Shown piece after piece: positions 11,012-23,076 of a DNA stretch of 64,000 nucleotides. The stretch comes from Paragyromitra xinjiangensis. Lineage: Eukaryota > Ascomycota > Pezizomycetes > Pezizales > Discinaceae. The notes below the pieces were generated by a model. It made no database searches and had not been told where the DNA came from. It worked only from the letters and a program-made list of their open reading frames with translations. The number at the start of each line of letters is the position of its first letter. The stretch's first letter is position 1. The stretch lies in assembly GCA_038503065.1 (NCBI GenBank), contig JBCAMK010000021.1, forward strand, positions 868,001 through 932,000, in the 5' to 3' direction. A program made the position numbers and the translations under genes.

Positions 11012-12396
11012 ATGATCAAATCAATCTTTTACTCCCACTTCCACCCTGCAAGAGGCATGTCTACACCTTGCCTTATATTGTCGCTGCTATTAACCTCAAA
11101 TTAGGCCCCCAAGTAGTCTACCAGGTCCCCGACGGTTCCGTTACCACTGGCTCACACTCCACCTCTCCACTCTTCGACTTCGACACAGTCTCTGAATACA
11201 TCATTCCAAAACAAGAACTCTGCGATCGGCTTGTTACGGTTTGCACGAACAAGTATCGGATCCTTGGGTACCCAGTGGTCCTTGACGATCGCAAATATGA
11301 GCGCAACAAATTTATATTCAATTTCGCGATCGTGCTAGACGAGGATGTGGAGTTTAGCACATATAAAAGCGTTGTGAGGAAGGTCGCGAAGTTATTCAAA
11401 GCGCTTGAGGAACAGAGCGGGTTCTTGAGTAACGAGGTTACGCGAAACGGCGTTTACGCGCTTATTGAACAAGTGATGGAGGATTTGAATAATTACTCGG
11501 AGTGCATGATTCCGATCAGTAAGTTTCCCTCATTGAAGTTCATTGATGATGGGGAAATAGGATACTCATGTAGGGAAACCAGATGAAAGCAATACGATCA
11601 ACATCAAGCTATTCCCTACATATGCCCCTCCTCCGCCTGTGAAGCCCTATTATGTTCCTCTATGCACGGTCCAACTAGAGCTTTTAATGGATGTCAATTG
11701 GGATTTGACAATGCAGAAGGTTTGACTCTAACCCTCACTACAGAACGCTTCTAGCGCTAACGGATAAAGATCGTCCCATTTATCGACGGTATCAACTCCG
11801 TCAAGAGAATAGCAGAGCTCGCAGATGCGGACTACACTCTAACCAAGAAGTGCATAGAACACCTATTGTGAGCTCCGATTCCCAGAAATACTAGATGATT
11901 GTATATCCTAACATCCCCCAGATATTACGGCTGCCTCATCATGGTTGACCTCTTCCAATTCTCGGCCATCTATGCCTGCACCGCTGAGATCTCAGCCCTT
12001 GTTGCCGAAGTTTCTCTCCAGGAAGAATGCCAATCCTATGTTTCTTCATCCGGGCCTTCAGGCCCAAAGTTACCCTTTCCGCAGCTTCTCCAGCTCTATA
12101 CATCACTTACTCAGGGCCTTACGCTAAAGAAGTGGTGTATTGAGAACGCGTCGAGACTGGGCGGGATTGATATTAGGCGGTTCATTAGTTTTGGTGTAGT
12201 TAAGGGATTTTTGTATAGAAGCCATCGGTATCCAGTCCCAGGGGAGGGGAAAAGAATAGGGGAGGGAAGGGGAGAGTTGGCGAGGTGGGTAGATGGAGGG
12301 AGGCATTTTGACGAGATTTGTACAGATTTGGGGATGAGTGAGAGGGAAGTCATGGGGATGCTGGATGGGTGGGATATACAGATTGTACACCGATGA
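11012..12396 (+). CDS. NPR2: Nitrogen permease regulator 2 (NPRL2), GATOR1/SEACIT subunit
   Basis: GTPase-activating subunit that restrains TORC1 at the vacuole when amino acids are scarce. Five exons: 11012-11054, 11105-11518, 11574-11719, 11770-11867, 11922-12396; 391 aa, the family's usual size. The N-terminus MIKSIFYSHFHP followed by GPQVVYQVP matches the longin-type start of NPRL2. Other hallmarks: SEYIIPKQELCDRLV, YRILGYPV, FNFAIVLDED, VNWDLTMQK, PFIDGINSVKRIAELAD, LLYYGCLI, and a C-terminal winged-helix segment ending HFDEICTDLGMSEREVM. The first intron (11055-11104) must use a GC donor (GCATGT...ATTAG) to keep GPQVVY in frame; the GT four bases further gives the wrong frame. The gene is divergent from the Snapin-like gene. 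Confidence 0.93.
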
Positions 12397-14269
12397 AAAC
12401 AATTGAGAAGGTAGAAAGAAAAGGTTCATTGGTGGCCGCGGTGGAATGCTGTGCTGAATGAAGGCTGGTGAGGAATGTTTGGAATTGGTTCCACCCTCTT
12501 TTTGTCCCTGCATTCTATGGCTTAGAGCTTCGTTCAGGTATTGGCGAAACTCGTGGCCTTGTGGTTGGTGTTTGGTGACACAATTGCTGGAAGCTGCTAC
12601 ACATTTTGTAGGTTAGGCTTTCTAGAGCTTTCGGGTATCTTGAGAAGAAGCTTGGTGTAATTTCTCCAATCCACCCGCCCGTTACATGTGATCTTATGAG
12701 GTTTTTGGTGGCTTGGGATCCCGGGAGCTCTGGGGAGCATTCAGTAACCTAAACCTAGGGCACCTTCTCTGTGCTAATATCACTTCCAGCCCATTTATTT
12801 AATATGGTTGGTAAAATTCTAAGTTTGTAACTTTCTGCATCAGTCACTTAGCACAACACAACACAACAGAACAGTTCTAGAATATCTTGTTGCCAAGGAA
12901 TTTTCAGGCACCTGCAACGAACTAGATTCCCGACGGGAGAGATCTCATTGCAGCGCAAGTGACCACGCACAGCGGAGGTGGCCGTCTGCCAAAATTCGGA
13001 ACTGAGCTCATCGCAAACTTTGGAACTTTGTTCGTACAGGGTTACCGATACGGAACTCTTGTTACTCTCTACTTAACTTCCTCTCGTGGACTTCGCCTAC
13101 AGTTTTGGCATCTGCCCCACTTTTTCCAAGCCTACTCTAATCAGTTGCAGGGGATGGAGGAACCTTGGCAGACATCAAAGATCCGCATCCAGTGCGACTT
13201 TCTGTACCTGGAATGTGTGGAATGGCAGGGGAGTTTATTTTAACCTCTACCGTTTTGGAGCAGCGGGGTCTCGTGCATGATACCTACGGCAATTATCTAA
13301 TACATGTACCAACTACTCAGTCTCCTTCAGCAGAGGATGCCGCGTCAAATGAATTCCAAGTACCATTCAGATACATCTCTGGTCAGTGGGCGTTCAAACA
13401 TTGAAGCCCATAGATGTATCTAATCCCAGCCAAGCTCGTTAATTCGTCCAAACGTTAAATTGACGTCTGCAGTGGGGTTGTTCAGGGCGTGGAGAGATAG
13501 GAACCTAGCCCTCACAGTGGTTGGTCAACAATAAATACCTACAGCGGATCGAAACGCCAAGGGAAACGCCAACCCCAACACGGAAGTTCAGACATCGCAA
13601 CAACGGTTTTGTCGACATTTCGGGAATCACGACCGCAACAGTCTTTTCGCCATAAAGCCTATGATGAAGAATGCTATCTGATAATTCTCCCAGCAACACT
13701 CTTTAACTAGCTACCTCCCGAAGAGAAATAAAGTGATTAATTTCGAATTCTCCTTTCGACTTCCCTGTTCGTGGCTTCACTAATCACGTGTAGCTATGAA
13801 CGAGACTCCCGCATTGATATATGTGATTATTTTGATTATTTTCACGGAGTTTGGCTTTGTTTTGGATTCACATACAGTCAATTGAAGGTCATGATCATGC
13901 TAAATTACGCCACTATCTCACATAATTCTTTTCGAATTGAGTGATCCGGAACTTCACATGTTTCTGGTAATGGAATGCACGCCGTACCTGATGATGACAG
14001 GGGGGACTCAGATAAGGTCGGGGGGTTGGCCCTGACCCGCCATCACCCATAAGCGATGCAGTTTGACTGTCGGTCATCTCCATTTCCCGGTACGCTGGTA
14101 CGAGTGCGGGCGTTATCTACTTTCTATTAGGGGGCTGCTCATCACACAGTATGTGGCTGGCTTCACGATGGCTTCTTTTCTTCACCGACCTCTTGGTAAT
14201 GTACCGCCTTCCCAGAATATTCGAGGTTGAGTGAGGGGAACATTGAGCGAGTATGGGAAAATTTGGGAA
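12397..14269. other. Intergenic region
   Basis: An open stretch of about 80 codons (13165-13404) has plausible codon use but no recognised family and no splice partners. A TACATGTA palindrome sits at 13301-13308. Otherwise nothing is supported. Confidence 0.4.
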
Positions 14270-14277
14270 TATATAAG
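14270..14277 (+). promoter_or_regulatory. TATA box of the subtilase gene
   Basis: TATATAAG lies 86 bases before the ATG at 14363, a suitable position for a regulated secreted-protease gene. Confidence 0.6.
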
Positions 14278-14362
14278 TCCCTCTGCCACAGTGCATTAGA
14301 CGAAACCCCATCCCTTGCAGTCGCCTTCGAACTTAGAATATTCTAAGACAGCAAAATTCACG

Positions 14363-17226
14363 ATGAGATTCACTCAATTATCAGCTGCTGCTTTACTTTC
14401 TAGTGCTGTTTCTGTTTCTGTTTCTGCCCAAGCTACCTATGGGAAGGGGAAAGCAGGTATCAGTAAACAGAATGCAGGAGCTCAATATATTCCTGGGAGA
14501 TTTATTGTGGAGTTTGCGAAGCCCGACGGTTTTCGGACTGCTGAGGATGTGAGTTTTCTTTCTCCCATATATCAAAGGAGGTCCCTCACGAGACTGCGAC
14601 TAATAATTTGTATCTTATAGCCCGTTGAGAGCTTCTACAGAGTTCTCTCAGACAATGACATTGAGGCTAGACCAGCAGTAAATATCACATCTTCAATATT
14701 TTCGGGAACTTCTTTCGACACCACCGATTCGACAAAGCCTGAAGAAATCCTGGCTCTGGACGAGGTTCTCAACATCTGGCGTGTACGAAAAGTGCCACGG
14801 CCCAGCCCGCAAATTCATGCCACTGGAGCTCAAGCCGAGGGAGCGGCGGTATGGACTAGTCATGGTAAATCCTAAAACTTCAATCTAGCGCGAATAAAAA
14901 TCTTCTAACTTCATAAAGCAAATACTGGTGTTCTCCAGCTTCACGAGCAGGGATTTTTGGGTAAAGGTGCCGTCGTAGCTATCGTAAGTCTCCTTGCCAG
15001 CTTCATACTAGTAATATTACAACAGCTTACATTCATTAGGTTGATACCGGTACAGACTACATGCATCCCTCACTCGGCGGTGGTATCGGCCCCGGCTTCA
15101 AAGTTGCTGGTGGCACCGACGTTGTAGGCGACAGATATTCCGGGGCTGCCTTCTTCCCTGACAACGACCCTTACGACTGTGTTGGCCATGGGACTCACGT
15201 CGCTGGTATTATTGCTGGAGAAGACAAAGACTTCGTTGGAGTAGCTCCTAAGGCGACTCTTAGATCTTACAAAGTCTTCGGATGCGACTATGGTTCCACC
15301 GGTGACGATGCTCTGATCCAGGCTTTCGTGACCGCTTATGAGGATGGCGCAGATGTCATCAATGCCTCAATAGGGGGACCTGGTGGATGGCCTGAAGATG
15401 CATGGGCAGCAGCTTCATCCCGGATTGCAGATCAGGGTGTTTTCATTGCTATTTCTGCAGGAAACAGTGGAGATGAGGGTATTTGGTACCCATCATCTGG
15501 GGATATTGGAAACTCAGTTACTGCTGTGGCTTCGATCACCAATGAGCAGTATATCACCATGTCAACTGTCATTGAGGGCGTGGGCGGGAGTACACGAAAC
15601 GTAGGCTACCTTGATAAGTCTGCGCAGGGTTTTGCTCTCAAGGGCAAGGTTCCTGTTTATATTCTCTCTCAGGATAAAAATATCGCCAATGATGGATGTC
15701 TTCCCCTTCCTAACAACACCCCGGATCTGTCAGGATACCTAGTCCTCGTCCGCCGCGGAACTTGCACGTTTCAAACCAAGGAGAACAATGTTGTAAACTA
15801 TGGCGCTAAATATGTCTGGTTCTACAACTCCCGTACAACTCCTGTCATCTACCCTGACATTACCGCTTCGGTTTCCGAGGGTTATGCCATGATCACCGCC
15901 GAAGATGGCGAATGGATCGTTGACCAGTTCAAGGCCGGCGGAAACGCAACCATTATTTTCCCTGATACTCCCGAGAAGAGTGCTGTCGATAATACTGTGA
16001 GCGGTGGAAAACTTTCTACCTTCACTTCATGGGGGCCAAGTTTCGAAGCCCAGATTAAACCTGAGATTGCAGCACCCGGTGGATACATCTATGCAACTTA
16101 CCCACTCAACCAAGGAGGATACGCCATTCTTTCTGGTACATCCATGGCCTCCCCATATATCGCTGGTGTAGCAGCACTTTATATGGCCGCGCACGGTGGG
16201 CGCTCCGCAATGGGCGGTGAAGGGGTCGCGGAGCTGAAGAGAAAGATTATTACCTCCGGAACCCTCATCAACTGGAACGACGGCACCGCAACCGACTGGT
16301 CTAAACTTGCTCCTGTTGCCCAGCAAGGCGCAGGTTATGTAAACGCTGAGAAGGTTCTCAACTACGCCACTTCCCTCTCTCCTGGGAAGCTTGAACTCAA
16401 TGACACCGCATACCTGAAGAGTGACCATTACATCAATATTAAAAACTCCGGAACAAAGGAAGTCGACTATTTCATCACCCACGAGCCTGCCGCTACAGTT
16501 AATTCCTTCGAACCAGGCTACATCACACCGCAGATCTTCCCACCTACTTTCATCAACAATACTGCTACCGTCAAGTTTACCCGCACAAATGTGAACGTCC
16601 GCCCTGGCACTACCAATTCTTTTAAAGTCACCATCACACCTCCCGCAGTCGATTCAACACTTCTCCCCGTCTACTCTGGTAAAATTATCGTCACTGGCAC
16701 CAACGGCGAAGTTTTGTCTATTCCCTACATGGGCATCGCTGGTAAACTTTATGACGTCAAATCCTGGGACATCGACGGCGGATGGCCGCTCATCCTCAAA
16801 GACTCTGATGGTACCGAGATCACCGGTCCTGCAAACTTCACTATGAAGGGTGTCAACCGTCCTGCTGTGGCAATGGTCAACAACTTTGGCTCCGCCGAGA
16901 TCCGTTGGGATATCGTTGAAGAGAACTGGGCGCCGCACGAATGGAGATATCCTCCCGTCCCAGGACAGAACAAATTTGTTGGATCAGTTGTCACAAGAGA
17001 TCAGGGACTCGAGTTCCCAATCAATTATCAACCCCGTAATGGGCCGAACGAAGACTACTGGTATAATTACTACAATTGGGCGGGTGATCTTGCAGACGGA
17101 ACGAAGATTGAGCCTGGGAAGTATCGGTTCCTCCTTCAGACCCTGAAAGTTACTGGGCAGAAGGCAAGGAATTCGGATTGGCAGAGGAAATTGAGTGGTA
17201 TTATTACTATTCTTCCTTCGAACTAA
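14363..17226 (+). CDS. Secreted subtilisin-like serine protease with PA domain (S8 family)
   Basis: Extracellular protease made as a pre-proenzyme. Exons 14363-14548, 14621-14864, 14919-14983 and 15040-17226 give 893 aa. A signal peptide (residues 1-20, ending VSVSAQA) precedes an I9-type propeptide containing YIPGRFIVEF. Catalytic residues: Asp167 in IVDTGTD, His215 in GHGTHVAG, oxyanion Asn307 in SAGNSG, Ser533 in GTSMASP. A protease-associated (PA) insert lies between Asn307 and Ser533 (about 360-460), with VLVRRGTCTF as marker. An Fn3-like domain follows the catalytic domain. This order fits the fungal minor extracellular protease/Pr1C-like group. The intron between exons 3 and 4 falls just before the catalytic Asp. 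No defect is seen. The role (nutrition or host interaction) is inference. Confidence 0.94.
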
Positions 17227-19483
17227 GCTAGATCTTGATTGCTGTGACTGTTTTTGGTGTGGCGAAGATTCATGTATATTTTTACTGGTGTTATTTTCTT
17301 TATTTATTTCTTTGTAAAGTATCTAGTGCAGCCTGTTAATTGAGGGGGGATGTAGGGGATAAAAGGCTGACTGTAAAAAAGCGGGTCATGGTAGGATTTG
17401 GCAAGGATATATTTTCTTATAGTATATAGCTAGTGGGAGTCTTCTTTCATAATAGTCAATTTGTTCAATATACTTATCTAACAAAAATTGAGCTGCGTGA
17501 ATAGTCAAACACAGACTTTCCCTATAACATTTAAGGTGAAACCCGAACATGATCATCCTCTTCGCAGGACCCAATCCGTGTGTGAATTCAGAGTGGGTCA
17601 AAAATCTAATCCAAACTCAAAAATTATTCTCAAGGATGCTTTCTCGTTAAAAGCTTATCTGTCGCTACTTTCTTACCAGAAGCATCGTCGAGGTCATTGT
17701 GATTTCTGCCACTAATGTTGAGGCAAGGATGGTGTGGTGCTCACCACAGTGTAAAGATTAAATTTACTAGCTTTCTCACGGATGAATTCCAGTAGATTAT
17801 ACGGTTTGGCGAAAAGCTCCTGTACTATGTATAAAGGTGGTGTTTTTCTGATGGAAGTGTAGATCCCTAGCAATAGAGTACTTAAGTTTTGGGGCAAGGT
17901 TGATGTTCCACAGCGTAGATCAGGTAGATCAGGTTCTTGCTCGTTATCTAAATTCCCCACCTTCAAAATTCACATAATAGCCCATAGCACCCCTAACGTA
18001 TACAAGTATGAGGGGGGGATGAGGGGGGGGTTGAACGCCTACTAAGCCAACCAAGGAAAACCGAAAATTAACTCCCGATCTGCCCGGCGCCTGCCGGTAA
18101 CACTAAACCGATCCATTCCTTGCGTGCATTCCTCCGATCATTGCTTTAATGCACATCTAGCCATTTCCGGAGACCAAGCAGTTAGTCAGGCAACTTTCTA
18201 GACTTCAACCTTTGCTCCGCTCCCAAACCACCTAGCCAGTAGTTGTATCAGCAGGATTCCCCCCACGTGGAAACCCTTTGGATTCCTGCCATTGCGGTAC
18301 AAACATCTTTACCAGGCAACGGTAATGCAAATTATATCAAAATAGGGCTGGATACTAACCCTTCGCACTGCCTCTTGTCCACACCCCCTCAAATCTGGGC
18401 TCGTGTGGAGATCCCATTTTTGATAATATATCTAACTCGGTCCTACTCGCCAGGCCTAAATTCAATCGCCGAACCTAGCAAACCTAGACATTGAAAACTA
18501 CATGTATGGTTCAGCCGCATATGCCGAGGCGAGCAGTCGATGATTGGCTGAAACACAGCAGATCAATTGAGCAGCAAAGAAGCCGATTGCAGCGCTGAAA
18601 CTTCCCTCTTCCCGTTACTCGTTCAGGTGCGGGGTAGACTGTGCGATAGCCTACATAGCATTGCAAGGGACCCAATTTGCATTGATAAGCCGTTGATGGT
18701 TCGGGGCTTGTATGTTCTCGTTCGGCCACACCAAGCGGTTCTGGTGTCATGTGGTTGGCTGTATGTATTTTCCTACACAGAACCACGCAATGGTGAATGC
18801 ACAGCTAGAGATCAGAGTACCTTAGCTACATGGAGGTTCGTGTAATTTCTGCCTTATTTTTCTTTTTGCATAACGCAATGCATTTTGAAGTTTTCAGAAA
18901 CCGTCTTAGAATTACTGCTAATCAAGTTCTTTTCAAAATTGCCAGAGAACTTTATTTATGATTCAAACCAGGGAGTATTCGACACACAAAAAGAGATAAA
19001 AGGATTCGTGGGGAAATCGATACATATATCAAACTCTCTAAAAATCAATTACACGCTCCTAAGTTACCCCCAAGAATCGAAAAGAACTGCAGCCCGTGAA
19101 GAAAGGATACTATCGAGAGCTCGGGCGTTTGATACGCGCCAGCACGCACCATTCACGCAAATCGATGCATCCACTCATCTCCTTTTCCTGCGAATCTACA
19201 TGTACTTTCACTAGGTGCTTGTTACTATCCAGTGTTCATGCGTTTGCTAGCTGATCAATTGCCGATCCTGCTTTTCCGTGTTGAACCCGTCTTTGGTTCT
19301 CAGCTGAAATGCGACCACGGGAAAGTGCCTACCTGTTTCATAACGAATGCTTTCCCCATTTTTCATGGCCTACCCTTTCACGGTTCCGACCTTGGCAATT
19401 ATGATGGCCGCATGACGTGGAGCAGTTCCAAAGATCTTTGAGGCGGAACGCTTACTGCGAGTGATAATCCATGATCCTAGCCG
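17227..19483. other. Intergenic region
   Basis: A 2.2-kb stretch with only short stop-bounded frames. TACATGTA occurs at 18499-18506 and 19197-19204. A short G-run (GAGGGGGGGATGAGGGGGGGG) lies near 18010-18030. No gene is supported. Confidence 0.4.
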
Positions 19484-19491
19484 TATATAAA
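19484..19491 (+). promoter_or_regulatory. TATA box of the PLP decarboxylase gene
   Basis: TATATAAA lies 65 bases before the ATG at 19557. Confidence 0.6.
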
Positions 19492-19556
19492 GACCAGTAC
19501 CCGCCTACATCAGAATATCATCTCCAACCCACAACTGTCACAAATAAAAAACCACA

Positions 19557-22500
19557 ATGTCTTTTGTCTTTGAAAGCGTCTACCCAACAACTTCCTCCGG
19601 GGACCAGATCGGTCCCTCTGAGGAGGATAATGCCCAACATCAAGCCGTCGGCGCATGGTTTCTCGGCCCACAGGCTGAGAACTTTGAATGGTTTAAATCT
19701 TGCATCAACTCTGTTATCGATCGGCAAAGACGTGCTAGAACATCATATTATCCTACTGACGGGGTACTATCTCCCACTTTCAACTTTTCATGCCCTGTAC
19801 TCATACGATTTTCTACTAGAAATTCATTACCTCCGCAATGAAAGACTCGCCGACATACCTAGGCCAGGTTGCAAAACTCGAAAACTATGCAGACAGGCTT
19901 TCCGATCTTCTCAATAAGCATTCGATTCCGTTTTGGTCGGCTCGTTATAGTGCGCATATGACATGCGACACGAGTATGCCAGCTATCTTGGGCTACTTGA
20001 TGACTATGCTCTTCAATCCAAATAACGTCGCCATTGAGGCTAGCCCAATTACTACTCTACTTGAGATGATGGTTGGTGAGCAGCTCTGCACTATGCTTAG
20101 ATACAACCTCAATCCAGAGCATCCAGAGGGCCTACCAGTCGCATGGGGTCACATTACCTGCGATGGAACGGTAGCTAATCTGGAGTCTATGTGGTAAGCT
20201 CATATTCCTATCTTCTTTTATTTTCGATGTAACAGAGAAATGATCAACGGTTATTTTACTAGTGCTAACAATATACTACGGTCCTTATAGGGCCGGTAAA
20301 GCTTACCATTTTCCTTTAAACCCCCTGAATAGATTACTAAATTATCATTTTTAGCTCGAAACCTAAAATTTTACCCACTCTCACTCAAAAATGCTATGCG
20401 CAAAGAACTTTCCTTCATTGCCGATTCCTTCAAGGTCGAAACCTGTAAAGGCGGCGAACCAACACTGTTCAATTCCCTCTGCACCTGGGATCTACTCAAT
20501 CTTAAAGTTTCCACAATCTTGGATATCCCTGAGAGGCTTCAGAAAGAGTACAGTATCTCATCAGATTACCTGCAGAAGGTCATAGGAAATTATAGCATCC
20601 AATCAACCGGAAAAGATACACTCGAGAGGCAGTATGAAATTCAGCCTATGCAGTACATGGTGTCTGCTACCAAGCATTACTCGTGGCCTAAGAGTGCTGG
20701 TGAGTACGAGGATCATGTCGTTAATATATCATGCGCAGAATTAGACTAATATCTAATTTGATGGATCTAGCTATCGCTGGTATCGGCTCTGACAACGTTG
20801 TCAATGTTCGTGTTGATAACGGCGCACGTCTTGACGCAGTTGAACTGAAACGACTCCTAAACGAGCGTTTAGAAAGAAAACAAGCGGTCTACGCAGTAGT
20901 AGCAATCATTGGCACGACAGAAGAAGGTGCAGTGGATCCGCTTTCTGAGGTTATTAGACTACGTGAAGAATTTCAAGCGCAGGGCATGTCCTTCGTCGTT
21001 CATGCCGATGCCGCCTGGGGAGGTTATTTTTCATCTACACTCCCGAAAGCGGTTCCTATCAATGCCCCGGATGATTACGTGCCCTCGATTCCTCTAAGAG
21101 AAAACACTACAAATCAACTCCTTCATCTGGCTTATGCAGACTCTATAACTATCGACCCGCACAAGACTGGATATATCCCATACCCGGCTGGTGCACTATG
21201 TTACCGTGACAACAGAATGAAGTATCTGGTGACATGGACGACTCCATATATCTCCCGAGACCCTACCACAGAGAGTATTGGGATTTATGGAGTTGAGGGA
21301 AGGTGGGAACTTGCGTTCTTCCTTCGTTAGGTTTATTAGATTTTAGCGAGCTAACTCTTTTTTCCTTTATGTGGCCAACAGTAAACCCGGTGCTGCTGCA
21401 GGTGCAGTTTTTCTGTCTCACAAAGTCATTGGTCTAAATGAAAGGGGGTATGGCGGTCTACTCAGTGAAACTGTGTTCACATGTAGCAGAGTAAGTTTGA
21501 GACCTAAATCACCGATTAATAGGTTAGCAGTTACTAATTAGCCTTCTTCTCATATTCAGCTTTCTGCTCATTGGGCTACGATGGATAATAAAGATTTCGT
21601 TGTTGTCCCTTTCAACATGCTTCCATCAGAAGAAGCCAAGGGCTCAACTCCAGAAAAGGTTGAAAAGGAGAAACAAGCTATCCGTGACCTTATCCTTCAC
21701 AAAAACAACTGGGAAGTAAGCCAAAACCCTAAGGCAATGAAGTTGCTCGGCGCGCTCGGCTCAGATTTGATTGTCAATGCATTTGCCTGCAACTTCCGTC
21801 TCCCAGATGGGACCTTGAATGACGATGTTGAGGAAGCAAATAATCTCAACCGACGAATCGTCAACAGGTTATCGATTTCGTCACCTAATAAACTACCTGC
21901 CGAGGTTCCCTTCTTTCTCACATCCACAGAATTCTTGCAACATGAATATGGGGACTGTGCAACCAATTTCAAGAAACGCCTTGGGCTTAAGGGTGATACG
22001 AATTTGTTCGTTCTCAGGAACGTGACGATGTCGCCGTTTCCAACCGAAAAGAATTTCATTGCGAAGTTAGCTAAGATCTTTGAAGATGTTGCGAAAGAAG
22101 AAGTCGCCGTATGTCGCCACAACTGCAATACCCTTTCCCTAGCAACTTTTCATAATTATGTACTAATTGAACTTAGTATTGCCGGAAACGTGTCTCGGTC
22201 GATGAAGCAGACCATACCTTCGTTATGCAGGGCACTAACAAACTTTATCTTGTGTATAAGCCTTTATTTTACGAAGCGGACAACCGCCAACAACTCATCA
22301 TCACTGCCGAAATTCCAGACGAAGCTATGAAAAGATATGTTGAGGCGAGGAAGATGTATCCAGAGACCCCGTTCGTTTTGAGAGCTCGAAAAGTGAAACT
22401 CCCAGATATTCTAGACAAAGGAGCTTTTACGGCAGAAATCAATCATGGTGATGGGTATGTATCTCACCGAAATACCGTTCCCAGTAACCACCCACAATTT

Positions 22501-23076
22501 ACTAACCATATCTACCCCAGACTAAACCTCATCAAAGAAGTAGAAGTTACCAACGTGCATATCTTGAAGCAGCGCGATTTGCGCGCCAAATACCGTGACT
22601 CCGGCTACCCCACGGGCTACATGCCATTTTACCTCTATGGCACCCCAGACCAAGTGCACATCGACCACATGCTCCTTCATGCGCCTAATATTCAACTCTC
22701 AGCTAGCAATGTCACCTTTGATCCCCCACTTACCAGTTTGGGAGATGATCTCGAGAAAGGTGCGATCCTGTACGTCAAGGGTGTCTCTGAGGTCTCGATG
22801 CAACCGTTTGGTACCGCTGAGTTAAATGAGCCCAACTTCTTCTTCCGTCGAGGGAAGACGTTCAATGTATCGATCTATAAAGATCCTAAAGCTGCCAACG
22901 CTGTGGGCCCAGGGCTCTCAAAAGTGGACACTGAGCCAATCGCAACAGGAAAAATGACCCTCACCGATAACATTTATGTTGACACGGAGTGGGTGAACTC
23001 GGATCCCTTTTCGATTAAAGAGATGGCTGAGGGATTACAATCGTGGAAATCTAAAATCGATAAAGAATTCCCATGA
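19557..23076 (+). CDS. PLP-dependent (aromatic-)amino-acid decarboxylase with long C-terminal extension
   Basis: Group II (PF00282-type) decarboxylase resembling tyrosine decarboxylases; substrate not determinable. Exons: 19557-19763, 19820-20193, 20291-20295, 20355-20699, 20771-21302, 21382-21490, 21560-22108, 22177-22454, 22521-23076; 984 aa. Markers: YPTDGKFITSAMK, PFWSARYSAHM, FNPNNVA-EASP, W-AARN (created by the 5-nt exon), HYSWPKSA, GIGSDN-V, HADAAWGG, and the cofactor lysine about Lys442 in DPHKTGYIPYPAG. About 450 residues follow the catalytic core; this C-terminal part has no domain I recognise. The last intron (22455-22520, 66 nt, with TACTAAC branch point) has no stop and is a multiple of three, so it would be overlooked by ORF-based prediction. 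Bacterial decarboxylases of this group are near 620 aa, so the extension is notable. Confidence 0.88.
20291..20295 (+). other. Five-nucleotide microexon GGCCG in the decarboxylase gene
   Basis: It is bordered by ...CCTTATAG and GTAAAG. The upstream exon ends in phase 2 (TG) and the downstream exon must start in phase 1 (CT CGA AAC), so a piece of length 2 modulo 3 is required. GGCCG gives Trp-Ala-Ala-Arg, the conserved AARN of the family. Confidence 0.78.

Noticed and set aside
13165..13404. 80-codon plus-strand frame
   Set aside because: Plausible composition but no ATG, no splice partners and no recognised family.
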